A stretch of DNA of 33,077 nucleotides from Deltaproteobacteria bacterium (GTDB lineage: Bacteria; Desulfobacterota; Desulfobacteria; Desulfobacterales; B30-G6). The stretch's first letter is position 1. The number at the start of each line of letters is the position of its first letter. The position numbers and the translations under genes are program-made. Where the stretch lies: the NCBI GenBank assembly GCA_003647375.1, contig QMMS01000012.1:1-33077 (forward strand), read 5' to 3'. Shown here in pieces: positions 1 through 7,664 of this stretch. A model generated the notes under the pieces. The model searched no databases, was not told where the DNA came from, and saw nothing but the letters and a program-made list of their open reading frames with translations.

Positions 1-2
1 CA

Positions 3-1496
3 TATGAAAGCGCACCGTTTCTCGAAGACATTCCATTTTATAAAAACCAGGTAAAGATAGCCCTGCGAAACTGCGGATACATCGACCCGGATTCCATTGA
101 AGAATATATTGCAAAAGCAGGATACCTGGCTCTGGTTCGCGCCCTCAACAACGAATCACCCGAAAAAATTATCCAGGTCGTAAAGGATTCCGGACTAAGG
201 GGTCGCGGTGGCGGCGGTTTCCCAACGGGAATCAAATGGGCCACATGCGCAAAATTCAACGGTAATCGTTACATTATCTGCAACGCGGATGAGGGCGACC
301 CCGGTGCGTACATGGACAGGAGTATTCTGGAGGGTGATCCCCACAGCGTACTGGAAGGCATGCTGATTGCCGGATATGCCATCGGCTCCAGCGAGGGATT
401 CATCTATGTCCGCAATGAGTATCCGCTGGCCGTCGAACGATTGATTACAGCCATTAAGCAAGCCGAAAGCTATGGCCTCTTGGGCGACAACATTGCCGGC
501 ACAGGTTTTAATTTTCATGTCAAGATTTCAACCGGTGCGGGGGCGTTTGTCTGTGGTGAATCCACTGCCTTGATGGCATCCCTGGAAGGAAATGTCGGGC
601 GACCGAGAGCCAAGTATGTACACACCGTAGAAAAGGGCCTGCGTGACAGTCCGTCCAACCTGAACAATGTAGAAACCTACGCCAACATTCCTGCAATACT
701 GCTCAAGGGAGCCGAATGGTATGCCGGCATGGGCACCGATCACAGCAAAGGAACAAAGGTCTTCAGCCTTGTCGGAAAAATCACGAATACCGGCCTGGTC
801 GAAGTCCCCATGGGTATTTCGCTAAAGGAGATCGTTATCAACATCGGTAGCGGGGTTCCCAACAAGAAAAAATTCAAGGCCGTCCAAACGGGCGGACCAT
901 CAGGGGGATGTATCCCGGAACGGTTCCTCGATCTACCGGTAGATTACCAGAAACTGGCGGAAGCCGGTTCGATCATGGGGTCCGGCGGTATGATTGTGAT
1001 GGATCAAGATACCTGCATGGTGGACGTGGCCAGATACTTCATGGATTTTCTCAAAGAAGAATCCTGTGGCCAGTGTAACCCGTGCCGTGAAGGCATCAAA
1101 CAGGTGCTCGATATTCTCACAAATATCTGTGCCGGCGAAGGTAAAGAAGGCGACATCGAGCTTCTGGAAGAACTCGGCAGCATGATCCAGAAGTTCTCCC
1201 TTTGTGGTTTGGGAACATCTGCACCGAACCCGGTCCTCACGACCCTTCTCTATTTCCGCGATGAGTACGAATCACACATCCGGGACAAGAAGTGTCCGGC
1301 GGGTGTCTGCAAAGCCCTGTTCCATTACGATATCGATGAAGCAGCGTGTACCGGTTGCAGGGTCTGTGCCCGCAAATGTCCACAGGACGCCATCACAGGG
1401 GAAAAGAAAAAACCCCATACATTGAATCAGGATCTATGCATCAAATGCGGCATCTGCTACGATGTCTGCAAGTTTAATGCAATCGCTATACGATAA
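3..1496 (+). CDS. NuoF/HndC-type NADH-oxidising flavoprotein subunit (5' partial)
   Basis: This is the homologue of complex I NuoF and of the HndC/HydB subunits of NAD-linked hydrogenases. It would oxidise NADH at FMN and pass electrons to iron-sulfur clusters in the cytoplasm. The frame is open from base 3, so 497 residues are visible and the true N-terminus lies outside the window. Seen in order: the FMN/NADH loop GRGGGGFPTG (usually GRGGAGFPTG), the nucleotide-binding motif NADEGDPGAYMDR, the NuoF 4Fe-4S motif SCGQCNPCREG with a later Cys in LCGLG, and a C-terminal 2x[4Fe-4S] ferredoxin (CTGCRVCARKCP and CIKCGICYDVC). That extra ferredoxin is typical of HndC-type proteins rather than complex I NuoF. 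The HdrA fusion gene starts 17 bases downstream, so the two are probably co-transcribed. A NuoE-like gene is likely just upstream but is not visible. Confidence 0.93.
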   Translation, partial: YESAPFLEDIPFYKNQVKIALRNCGYIDPDSIEEYIAKAGYLALVRALNNESPEKIIQVVKDSGLRGRGGGGFPTGIKWATCAKFNGNRYIICNADEGDPGAYMDRSILEGDPHSVLEGMLIAGYAIGSSEGFIYVRNEYPLAVERLITAIKQAESYGLLGDNIAGTGFNFHVKISTGAGAFVCGESTALMASLEGNVGRPRAKYVHTVEKGLRDSPSNLNNVETYANIPAILLKGAEWYAGMGTDHSKGTKVFSLVGKITNTGLVEVPMGISLKEIVINIGSGVPNKKKFKAVQTGGPSGGCIPERFLDLPVDYQKLAEAGSIMGSGGMIVMDQDTCMVDVARYFMDFLKEESCGQCNPCREGIKQVLDILTNICAGEGKEGDIELLEELGSMIQKFSLCGLGTSAPNPVLTTLLYFRDEYESHIRDKKCPAGVCKALFHYDIDEAACTGCRVCARKCPQDAITGEKKKPHTLNQDLCIKCGICYDVCKFNAIAIR

Positions 1497-1513
1497 TCAA
1501 AAGGGATAGATTT

Positions 1514-4500
1514 ATGATCACGTTTAAACTCAATGGTCAAACAGTACAGGGTGATGAAGGGCAGTATATCCTTCAGGTCGCCGAAAAATATGGTGTTGAT
1601 ATCCCAACACTGTGTCATCATAAGGCGCTCGAACCGGCAGGTATGTGCCGACTGTGCACAGTAGAGCTTTTTGACGGTCGCCGTACCCGCTTTGTGACAT
1701 CGTGTAACTACCCCATATGGGAAGGGATGGAAGTCAACACCGATACCGAGACCGTTCATGAGGGTCGCAAGCTCATCGTCGAGCTGCTTCTGGCAAGATG
1801 CCCGGACGTACCCATGCTAAAAAGTCTTGCCCAAAAGTATGGTATCGATAAACCGCGCTTTAAAACAGAAGATGACGACTGCATCCTCTGCGGCCTGTGT
1901 GTGCGCATGTGTGAAAAGATGGGAAACAGCGCCATCAGCCTGACCGGACGTGGCGTGGAAATGAAAGTGGACACACCATTTCACGTGCAGACCGATGTCT
2001 GCATGGCCTGCGGTGCCTGCGCATCGGTATGTCCAACGGGTCATATAACTCTCGATAAAATCAACTCCCTCATCACGAAAAAAGAACATGTCTTACCCAT
2101 CGCATCTGAATATGACATGGGCTTGAAAAGCCGCAAACCGGTTTATGTCCCTTACGCACAGGCGGTGCCGAATACCCCGGCCATTGATCGGGATGTCTGC
2201 GTTCATTTTAAAACCGGCGGTTGCAAGGTCTGTGCTGAATTCTGCGGAGTGGACGCCATCGACTACACCATGGAAGATGAAATTGTCGAGCTCAATGTGG
2301 GATCGGTGATCCTGGCACCGGGATTTGAACCGTTCGATCCTTCCAAATTTGACTCATATAATTACGCCAACCACCCCAACGTCATCACCTCCATGGAAAT
2401 GGAGCGGATTTTGTCTGCCTCGGGCCCCACCGAGGGACACCTCGTCCGTATGTCCGACCAGAAGGAGTCTAAAAAAATTGCCTGGTTCCAGTGTGTCGGA
2501 TCAAGAGATCTCAACCGATGTGACAATGCTTACTGTTCATCGGTCTGCTGCATGTATGCTATTAAGGAAGCCGTAATTGCCAAAGAACACGGTGGAGACG
2601 ATCTCGAGTGCACGATTTTTTACATGGATATGCGCACCCACGGAAAGGACTTTGAGCGCTTTTACAACAAAGCCAAAGAAAGTGGTGTGCGATTTGTCCG
2701 CAGCCGGGTCCACTCCATCGACCCGATACATGGGACCGATGATCTTTCCGTACGTTATGTTACGGAGTCGGGAGGCCTGCAAACCGAAACCTTTGACCAG
2801 ATCGTACTTTCCATCGGGCTTCAGATAGATCCGAAAACCATTGCTCTGGCCCAGAACCTGGGTATCGAACTGACAGAGGGTAATTTTTGTAAAACCGAAA
2901 CGTTTGAACCGGTTGAAACATCGCGCAAAGGCATCTATGTATGTGGTGCCTTCCAGGGACCCAAGGATATTCCCCAATCCGTTATCGATGCCAGTGCAGC
3001 AGCGGCCAGCGCCGGTGCTGCCTTGAGCCTGGCCAGGGACACCCAGACGCAAACACCGGAAGTCATTCCCGAAACGAATATCTTCGGTGAACGACCAAGA
3101 ATCGGTGTGTTCGTCTGCCGGTGTGGTATCAATATCGCCGGCGTCGTGGACGTCCCGGCCGTGAGTAAGTATGCTGCGACACTCCCCTATGTGGAATACT
3201 TTACGGACAATCTTTATTCTTGCTCCCAGGACACGCAGGAGACCATGACCCAGATTATTAAGCAGCATAATCTGAACAGGGTCGTCGTGGCGGCATGTAC
3301 GCCAAAAACCCACGAACCCCTTTTCCAGGAAACGCTGATCAATGCCGGGCTGAATAAATACCTGTTTGAAATGTGTAACATTCGAAACCAGGACTCCTGG
3401 GTCCATAAGAATAATCCTGACCTGGCCACGGAAAAAGCGAAAGATCTTGTCCGGATGGCCGTCTCCAAGGTCGCTCTCATGCAGCCACTCGAGGAAGCCG
3501 AACTGGAAGTAAACCAGACAGCCATAGTCATCGGCGGCGGAATCGCCGGCATAAGTGCTGCCAAGACCCTGGCCCTGCAGGGTTATGAAACGCATATCAT
3601 AGAAAAAAGTGATGTTCTAGGCGGGCAGGCGTTGAATCTGTTCAAAACGATATCGGGCGACAGTGTCCAGGAAAAACTGTCGGAACTCATTTCAGATATC
3701 AACGGGAACGACAATGTCCGGGTACACCTGAACACAGAGCTTTCCAGCGTAGACGGATTCGTGGGAAATTTCAAATCGACCCTCACTTCCGGCGATGCCA
3801 CAACGGATCTGGAATACGGCGTAGCTGTAGTGGCAACCGGTGCTGCCGCTTTGAAACCGACAGAGTATCACTATGGGGATGACCCAAGAATTTTGACAAG
3901 CCTGGATCTCGATCGAAAATTCATGGATCAAGATCCGTCTCTCAAGAAAATATCCTCGGCAGTTTTTATCCAGTGTGTCGGTTCCAGAGAACCGGAAAGG
4001 CCTTACTGCTCCAAGGTCTGTTGTACCCATTCCATCGACAATGCACTGGAACTGAAAAAGATCAACCCGGAAATGAATGTTTATGTCCTCTACCGGGATA
4101 TCAGAACCTATGGCGAGCGGGAATATATCTACAGGGAAGCCCGTGAGAAGGGTATCATCTTTATCCGCTACGCGCTGGAAAACAAACCCAGCGTCGAGAT
4201 AAAGAGAGATGATCTCATCATCACGGTTACGGATCATGTGTTGGAACGAAAACTGGATATTGTCGCCGACGTTCTGACACTGGCATCTGCCGTTGTGCCG
4301 AACAAGGGAGATGCCCTATCGCAGTTTTTCAAGGTGCCACTGAATGACGACGGCTTCTTTGTGGAAAAACATGCCAAACTGGGACCCTCGGAATTCTCGA
4401 CCGATGGTGTATTCCTCTGCGGCTTGGCCCATTATCCCAAACCCATCGATGAATCCATCGTACAGGGAAGAGCGGCAGCATCCAGAGCGGTTACGCTGCT

Positions 4501-4771
4501 GGCACGCAAGACCATTCATACCAGTGGGGCCGTGGCTGAAACCGTCCCCATGGATTGCAGCTCCTGTAAGGTCTGCATTTCCATATGCCCCTATTCGGCG
4601 CCTTCGCTCTTGGAGGAAGGACCGTTTACAGGCAAAGCCAAGATCAATCCGGTTCTCTGTAAAGGCTGCGGCCTGTGTGTCGCTTCCTGCCGATCCGGTG
4701 CCATCAAACTAAAGGGGTTTGACAACGATCAGATTTTCGCACAGATATTTGCGATGAATGAGGCAGTATAA
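1514..4771 (+). CDS. hdrA: NuoG-like / HdrA double-module fusion (HdrL-like), 1085 aa
   Basis: This large cytoplasmic flavin/iron-sulfur protein probably carries the bifurcating flavin. Residues 1-185 are NuoG/HndD-like: a [2Fe-2S] set C34, C45, C48, C64, then two 4Fe-4S motifs (CILCGLCVRMC and CMACGACASVCP, about 124-175). Residues 205-520 match the C-terminal two thirds of HdrA (the VPYAQAVPN and CVHFKTGGCKVC segments, VILAPGFEPFDP, CVGSRD, CSSVCC) but have no GxGxxG FAD loop. Residues 530-1085 are a complete HdrA: CRCG near 535, FAD loop GGGIAG near 672, a second CVGSRE and CSKVCC, and a C-terminal 2x[4Fe-4S] ferredoxin (about 1015-1062). Single HdrA proteins are usually about 650 residues, so this is a fusion. 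A start with RBS AAGGG is at 1514. Large HdrA proteins with NADH-dehydrogenase-like parts are known in sulfate reducers; the electron route here is inferred. Confidence 0.92.
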   Translation: MITFKLNGQTVQGDEGQYILQVAEKYGVDIPTLCHHKALEPAGMCRLCTVELFDGRRTRFVTSCNYPIWEGMEVNTDTETVHEGRKLIVELLLARCPDVPMLKSLAQKYGIDKPRFKTEDDDCILCGLCVRMCEKMGNSAISLTGRGVEMKVDTPFHVQTDVCMACGACASVCPTGHITLDKINSLITKKEHVLPIASEYDMGLKSRKPVYVPYAQAVPNTPAIDRDVCVHFKTGGCKVCAEFCGVDAIDYTMEDEIVELNVGSVILAPGFEPFDPSKFDSYNYANHPNVITSMEMERILSASGPTEGHLVRMSDQKESKKIAWFQCVGSRDLNRCDNAYCSSVCCMYAIKEAVIAKEHGGDDLECTIFYMDMRTHGKDFERFYNKAKESGVRFVRSRVHSIDPIHGTDDLSVRYVTESGGLQTETFDQIVLSIGLQIDPKTIALAQNLGIELTEGNFCKTETFEPVETSRKGIYVCGAFQGPKDIPQSVIDASAAAASAGAALSLARDTQTQTPEVIPETNIFGERPRIGVFVCRCGINIAGVVDVPAVSKYAATLPYVEYFTDNLYSCSQDTQETMTQIIKQHNLNRVVVAACTPKTHEPLFQETLINAGLNKYLFEMCNIRNQDSWVHKNNPDLATEKAKDLVRMAVSKVALMQPLEEAELEVNQTAIVIGGGIAGISAAKTLALQGYETHIIEKSDVLGGQALNLFKTISGDSVQEKLSELISDINGNDNVRVHLNTELSSVDGFVGNFKSTLTSGDATTDLEYGVAVVATGAAALKPTEYHYGDDPRILTSLDLDRKFMDQDPSLKKISSAVFIQCVGSREPERPYCSKVCCTHSIDNALELKKINPEMNVYVLYRDIRTYGEREYIYREAREKGIIFIRYALENKPSVEIKRDDLIITVTDHVLERKLDIVADVLTLASAVVPNKGDALSQFFKVPLNDDGFFVEKHAKLGPSEFSTDGVFLCGLAHYPKPIDESIVQGRAAASRAVTLLARKTIHTSGAVAETVPMDCSSCKVCISICPYSAPSLLEEGPFTGKAKINPVLCKGCGLCVASCRSGAIKLKGFDNDQIFAQIFAMNEAV

Positions 4772-5076
4772 AAAAAGGGTTTGAGGGTCGGAGGTTTGGA
4801 GGGTTCGAGGGTAGCTGACAGCAATTGAGCGTTAAGCCATAAGCAATAAGCGGTAAGCAGTTTATAGCTTAACGCTAAAAGCAACAATAAATATCGCGCG
4901 AAGCGCTACTGTCGTCTGATAGGACAAATAACAGCCAAAGGCTAAATATCGCCCGCAGGGCAAAAGGCACCTAATAGCCTACAGCCTAAACCCCTAAAAT
5001 GCTATATAGAGGTTGAGGATTCGATCTTTGAAGTTACGCAATAGTAGGATTACGATTAATAGAAGGAGAAATTAAG
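4772..5076. repeat. Intergenic low-complexity and mini-hairpin region
   Basis: No gene is seen in these 305 bases. The first part (4776-4812) is a degenerate G-rich repeat of GGGTTYGAGGGT type, also present at 9473-9557. Next is a TAAGC-type repeat whose ends pair (AGCGTTAA near 4830, TTAACGCT near 4868). Between 4895 and 4965 lie three short perfect hairpins: GCGC-GAA-GCGC, AGCC-AAA-GGCT and GCCC-GCA-GGGC. The last bases hold the mvhD ribosome binding site AGAAGGAGA. The block separates hdrA from mvhD without an obvious terminator, so readthrough is possible. Confidence 0.6.
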
Positions 5077-5508
5077 ATGTCTGAATGGGAACCGAAAATC
5101 GTCAGTTTCCTGTGCAACTGGTGCAGTTATGGCGCCGCAGATCTTGCCGGCGTCAGCAGAATGCAGTATCCCCCCAATATTCGGGTTATCCGGATACCTT
5201 GTGCCGGTAGAATGAGTCCCAAGTTTGCGTTGGCCGCTCTTCGAGAGGGTGCGGACGGCGTTTGGGTGTCCGGGTGACATCCCGGCGAATGCCATTACCT
5301 GGAAGGTAATTACTATGCTCGTCGAAAATTTTCGCTATTTATGAATCTGATGGAGCACATGGGCATTGAGTCCGATCGTATTCATTTCTCCTGGATCTCC
5401 TCGGCCGAATCCACGAAGTTTGTGAAGGTGGTCAGGGAGGTGACCGAAAAGGTGAAAGCCCTGGGACCGCAACAGCACTTTAAAAAAATAGACGCCAAGG
5501 TAGCATAA
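5077..5508 (+). CDS. mvhD: MvhD-family electron-transfer subunit, selenoprotein (UGA at 5275-5277 = Sec67)
   Basis: MvhD/FloxD-type proteins carry a [2Fe-2S] cluster and pass electrons to HdrA. The frame opens at ATG 5077 behind AGAAGGAGA and meets an in-frame TGA at 5275-5277. It then continues in the same frame to TAA at 5506-5508, giving 143 residues including Sec67. The residues around the TGA read VWVSG-U-HPGECHY; the family has a conserved Cys at this place (GCHPGDCHY), so UGA replaces a cluster-ligand Cys. Other likely ligands are C13, C16, C42 and C72. Downstream residues (HMGI, WISSAE) match the usual MvhD C-terminal half, and total length is normal for the family. A hairpin lies 16 bases past the UGA. 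Reading it as two truncated genes would break a conserved domain in its metal site. The next gene starts two bases after the stop. Confidence 0.92.
5278..5315 (+). promoter_or_regulatory. Candidate bacterial SECIS hairpin for mvhD
   Basis: Directly after the UGA (5275-5277) the mRNA can form a perfect 7-bp stem, ATTACCT (5294-5300) with AGGTAAT (5304-5310), closed by the loop GGA. Bacterial SECIS elements sit within the coding sequence, with the apical loop about 20-30 bases after the UGA and a G in the loop. This matches in placement and form. SelB binding is inferred. Confidence 0.6.
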
Positions 5509-5509
5509 C

Positions 5510-6457
5510 ATGTTAGATTATATAGATAAAATAAAAGATATTTCCAAACGACTTCTGAAAGACTGTTCAGTCGATATGGTAATCGGATTCCGCAAGGGAA
5601 CCCTGCCCATGATGAATGAACCCTGCTTTGCCGGAAAACCCGAAGATGTCGACCAATTTGTCTGGGACAGCAATTGCGGTATCAACCTGGCCAACTACCT
5701 GACCAACCGAAAAGAAAAAATCGGTATTGTGGCCAAAGGCTGCGACACCAGAAACATCGTAACCCATATCGTTGAGAACAAAATAAGCCGGGAGCAACTC
5801 GTGATAATCGGTGTCCCCTGCAAGGGTATGATCGACAAGTACAAAATCACCACCATGTTTGCGGATGAAATCCAGGATGTGACCGAAAAAGGGGAGAAAG
5901 TCCTGGTGACGGCAGACGGCAAGAAAACGACCCTAAACAAATCGGAGGTTCTGCAGAAAAACTGTGTGGTCTGTACCCACCCTAATCCCGTCATTCATGA
6001 TGAGCTCGTGGCAGAAAAGGTTGAGGAACAACAAGGTGTGGACCGCTATGCGGATGTGCGAGAGATTGAAGCCATGACCTCCCAGGATAAATGGGATTAT
6101 TTTGAATCGCTCCTGTCGCCCTGTATCCGCTGCTATGCCTGCAGAAATGCCTGCCCCCTCTGCTATTGCCCCACATGCTTCGTGGATGAATCCAAACCCC
6201 AGTGGGTTGGCAAAGGGCAGGATCCCACGGATGTGCGGACGTTTCATTTTCTCAGGGCATTTCACTGTGCCGGAAGGTGTACCGACTGCGGGGCATGCGA
6301 ACGTGCCTGCCCGGTGGGGATCAACATGCGGGTGTTTACCAAAAAATTGGAAAAAGACTGTTTCGAACAGTACGGTTGGGAAGCCGGGATGAGCCTCGAC
6401 GAAAGGCCCCCCCTCGATACATACCGGCCGGATGATCCGGATGATTTTATAAAGTGA
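5510..6457 (+). CDS. floxC: FloxC-like iron-sulfur subunit (FrhB-like N-terminus plus 2x[4Fe-4S])
   Basis: This 315-residue cytoplasmic electron-transfer protein resembles FloxC of the Flox-Hdr complexes. The N-terminal half has FrhB/FdhB-like character (GIVAKGCDTRN near 75, VIIGVPCKG near 100). The C-terminal half has two cysteine-rich cluster motifs, CIRCYACRNACP and CTDCGACERACP, plus further cysteines in LCYCPTC. No HdrB-type CCG motif is present, so it does not replace HdrB. The ATG at 5510 lies two bases after the mvhD stop, so translation is probably coupled. A low-complexity repeat follows the stop. It would link MvhD or FloxB clusters to the rest of the complex; its exact partner is inferred from gene order. 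Confidence 0.82.
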   Translation: MLDYIDKIKDISKRLLKDCSVDMVIGFRKGTLPMMNEPCFAGKPEDVDQFVWDSNCGINLANYLTNRKEKIGIVAKGCDTRNIVTHIVENKISREQLVIIGVPCKGMIDKYKITTMFADEIQDVTEKGEKVLVTADGKKTTLNKSEVLQKNCVVCTHPNPVIHDELVAEKVEEQQGVDRYADVREIEAMTSQDKWDYFESLLSPCIRCYACRNACPLCYCPTCFVDESKPQWVGKGQDPTDVRTFHFLRAFHCAGRCTDCGACERACPVGINMRVFTKKLEKDCFEQYGWEAGMSLDERPPLDTYRPDDPDDFIK

Positions 6458-6578
6458 TTGGTATTTGGTATTTAGTTTTTGGTGTTTGGTGTCTGGAGCA
6501 TGATTCCAATGTGAACTCCAGAACTTGACAACATTACAAAACACAAAACACAAATTACCATATATAAGGCAACTGATT
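6458..6578. repeat. Low-complexity imperfect hairpin between floxC and floxB
   Basis: A TTTGGT-type repeat (6468-6497) faces its approximate complement of ACAAAACAC type (6514-6560), with an inner stem CTGGAG/CTCCAG at 6492-6497 and 6516-6521. An in-frame ATG at 6525 lies inside this repeat and is not the floxB start. Confidence 0.55.
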
Positions 6579-7643
6579 ATGAAATTAGTGAAAATCGATA
6601 AAAAACAGTGGGTAGAAGGATTGAATGCGCTGAGAAAATCCTTCCGATTGTTAGGACCGGTCAAGGAAGATACCTATTATAGTTTCAAGGAGCTTAAAAA
6701 GGGTGAACAACCTGATTTTTCGTTTCTGAACACGCGTTTATCACCCAAATCACTTCTTTTTCCGCAATCCGAAGCCATTGTTGAATATTCCCTTGATTCG
6801 CGCGAGGAGGATCACCATGTCATGAAAGCCATTGAGGCGGATGAGTCTCCCCGGGCGGTTCTGGGTATTCGACCCTGTGATGCCAAGGCCGTGACCCTGG
6901 TGAACCTCAATTTCGACACACCCGAGTACAAAGACCCCTACTGGGTCAAGACATTGGCAACCACCACATTCATCGGCCTGGCCTGTGACAACCCCAAAAG
7001 CACCTGTTTCTGTACCTCCGTAGGATGCGGACCCTATCATGAGGAGGGCCTGGACCTGCTCCTGGCCGATGAAGGAGAAAAATACCTGGCCAAGATTTTG
7101 ACCGAAAAAGGGCAGAAGTTCCTCGAAGCCGCCGGTTGGGAAACGGTTGATGAAGACACAACCCTTTTCGACTCGAAAAAGGAAGCAGCGGAAGACAAAA
7201 TCACGTCCACCGTCGCAACCAACAACCTGAAAGATCAGGACCTCCTGGATCTGCATGGGGCTCCGTTCTGGGAAGAGGTTTCATTTGCCTGTCTCAACTG
7301 CGGCACATGTACCTATACCTGTCCCACCTGCTGGTGTTTCGATCTTCAGGATGAAGTTCACGGCAATTCCGGGAGACGCTTCAAGAACTGGGACAGCTGT
7401 ATGTTCCCGCTTTTTACCCTTCATACCACCGGACATAACCCCCGGGGCACCAAACTTCAGCGGGTCCGACAGCGGTTTATGCATAAATTGAAATATTTTG
7501 TAGACAAATACGACCAGGGCATCATGTGTGTCGGATGCGGCCGGTGTGTCAACCAGTGCCCTGTCAACATCGACATTCGAAGGGTTTGTGCTTTGATGAA
7601 TGATTATAAAGCGGATGAACGGGTCTGCGCAGTACAGGAATAA
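6579..7643 (+). CDS. floxB: FloxB-like 4Fe-4S subunit (AsrA/HydB family)
   Basis: This is a 354-residue cytoplasmic protein of the anaerobic sulfite reductase subunit A / hydrogenase HydB type, found as FloxB in NAD(P)H-linked Flox-Hdr complexes. Family marks are SLLFPQSEAI, GIRPCDAKAV and the cysteine-rich CDNPKSTCFCTSVGCGP segment. The C-terminal part has two ferredoxin motifs, CLNCGTCTYTCPTCWC and CVGCGRCVNQCP. I placed the start at ATG 6579 (MKLVKIDKK), which begins where family homology begins. An upstream in-frame ATG at 6525 falls within a simple repeat, and the encoded extension looks non-homologous. FloxA starts about 20 bases downstream. It would relay electrons between the FloxA flavin and FloxC/MvhD. 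Confidence 0.85.
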   Translation: MKLVKIDKKQWVEGLNALRKSFRLLGPVKEDTYYSFKELKKGEQPDFSFLNTRLSPKSLLFPQSEAIVEYSLDSREEDHHVMKAIEADESPRAVLGIRPCDAKAVTLVNLNFDTPEYKDPYWVKTLATTTFIGLACDNPKSTCFCTSVGCGPYHEEGLDLLLADEGEKYLAKILTEKGQKFLEAAGWETVDEDTTLFDSKKEAAEDKITSTVATNNLKDQDLLDLHGAPFWEEVSFACLNCGTCTYTCPTCWCFDLQDEVHGNSGRRFKNWDSCMFPLFTLHTTGHNPRGTKLQRVRQRFMHKLKYFVDKYDQGIMCVGCGRCVNQCPVNIDIRRVCALMNDYKADERVCAVQE

Positions 7644-7664
7644 TACGAATAGATGGAGGAACAC

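Noticed and set aside
2537..3595. Long - strand frame (352 codons) within hdrA
   Set aside because: It is antisense to a clearly homologous gene, has no family motifs and no ribosome binding site, and mirrors the codon structure of the + strand gene.
4895..4965. Possible CRISPR-like or tRNA-like structure from successive hairpins
   Set aside because: There are no regular repeats with spacers and no cloverleaf or CCA end; these are short isolated hairpins.
5077..5277. MvhD as a truncated 66-residue protein or frameshift pseudogene
   Set aside because: The frame continues intact past the TGA with conserved family sequence, no frameshift is needed, and TGA sits at a conserved Cys codon.
5510..6457. 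FloxC-like protein as the missing HdrB/HdrC
   Set aside because: No CCG-type cysteine motif of HdrB is present, and the protein has FrhB-like plus ferredoxin parts instead.
5933..6664. Long - strand frame (243 codons) across floxC and the floxB start
   Set aside because: Antisense shadow; its N-terminal part is translated repeat sequence.
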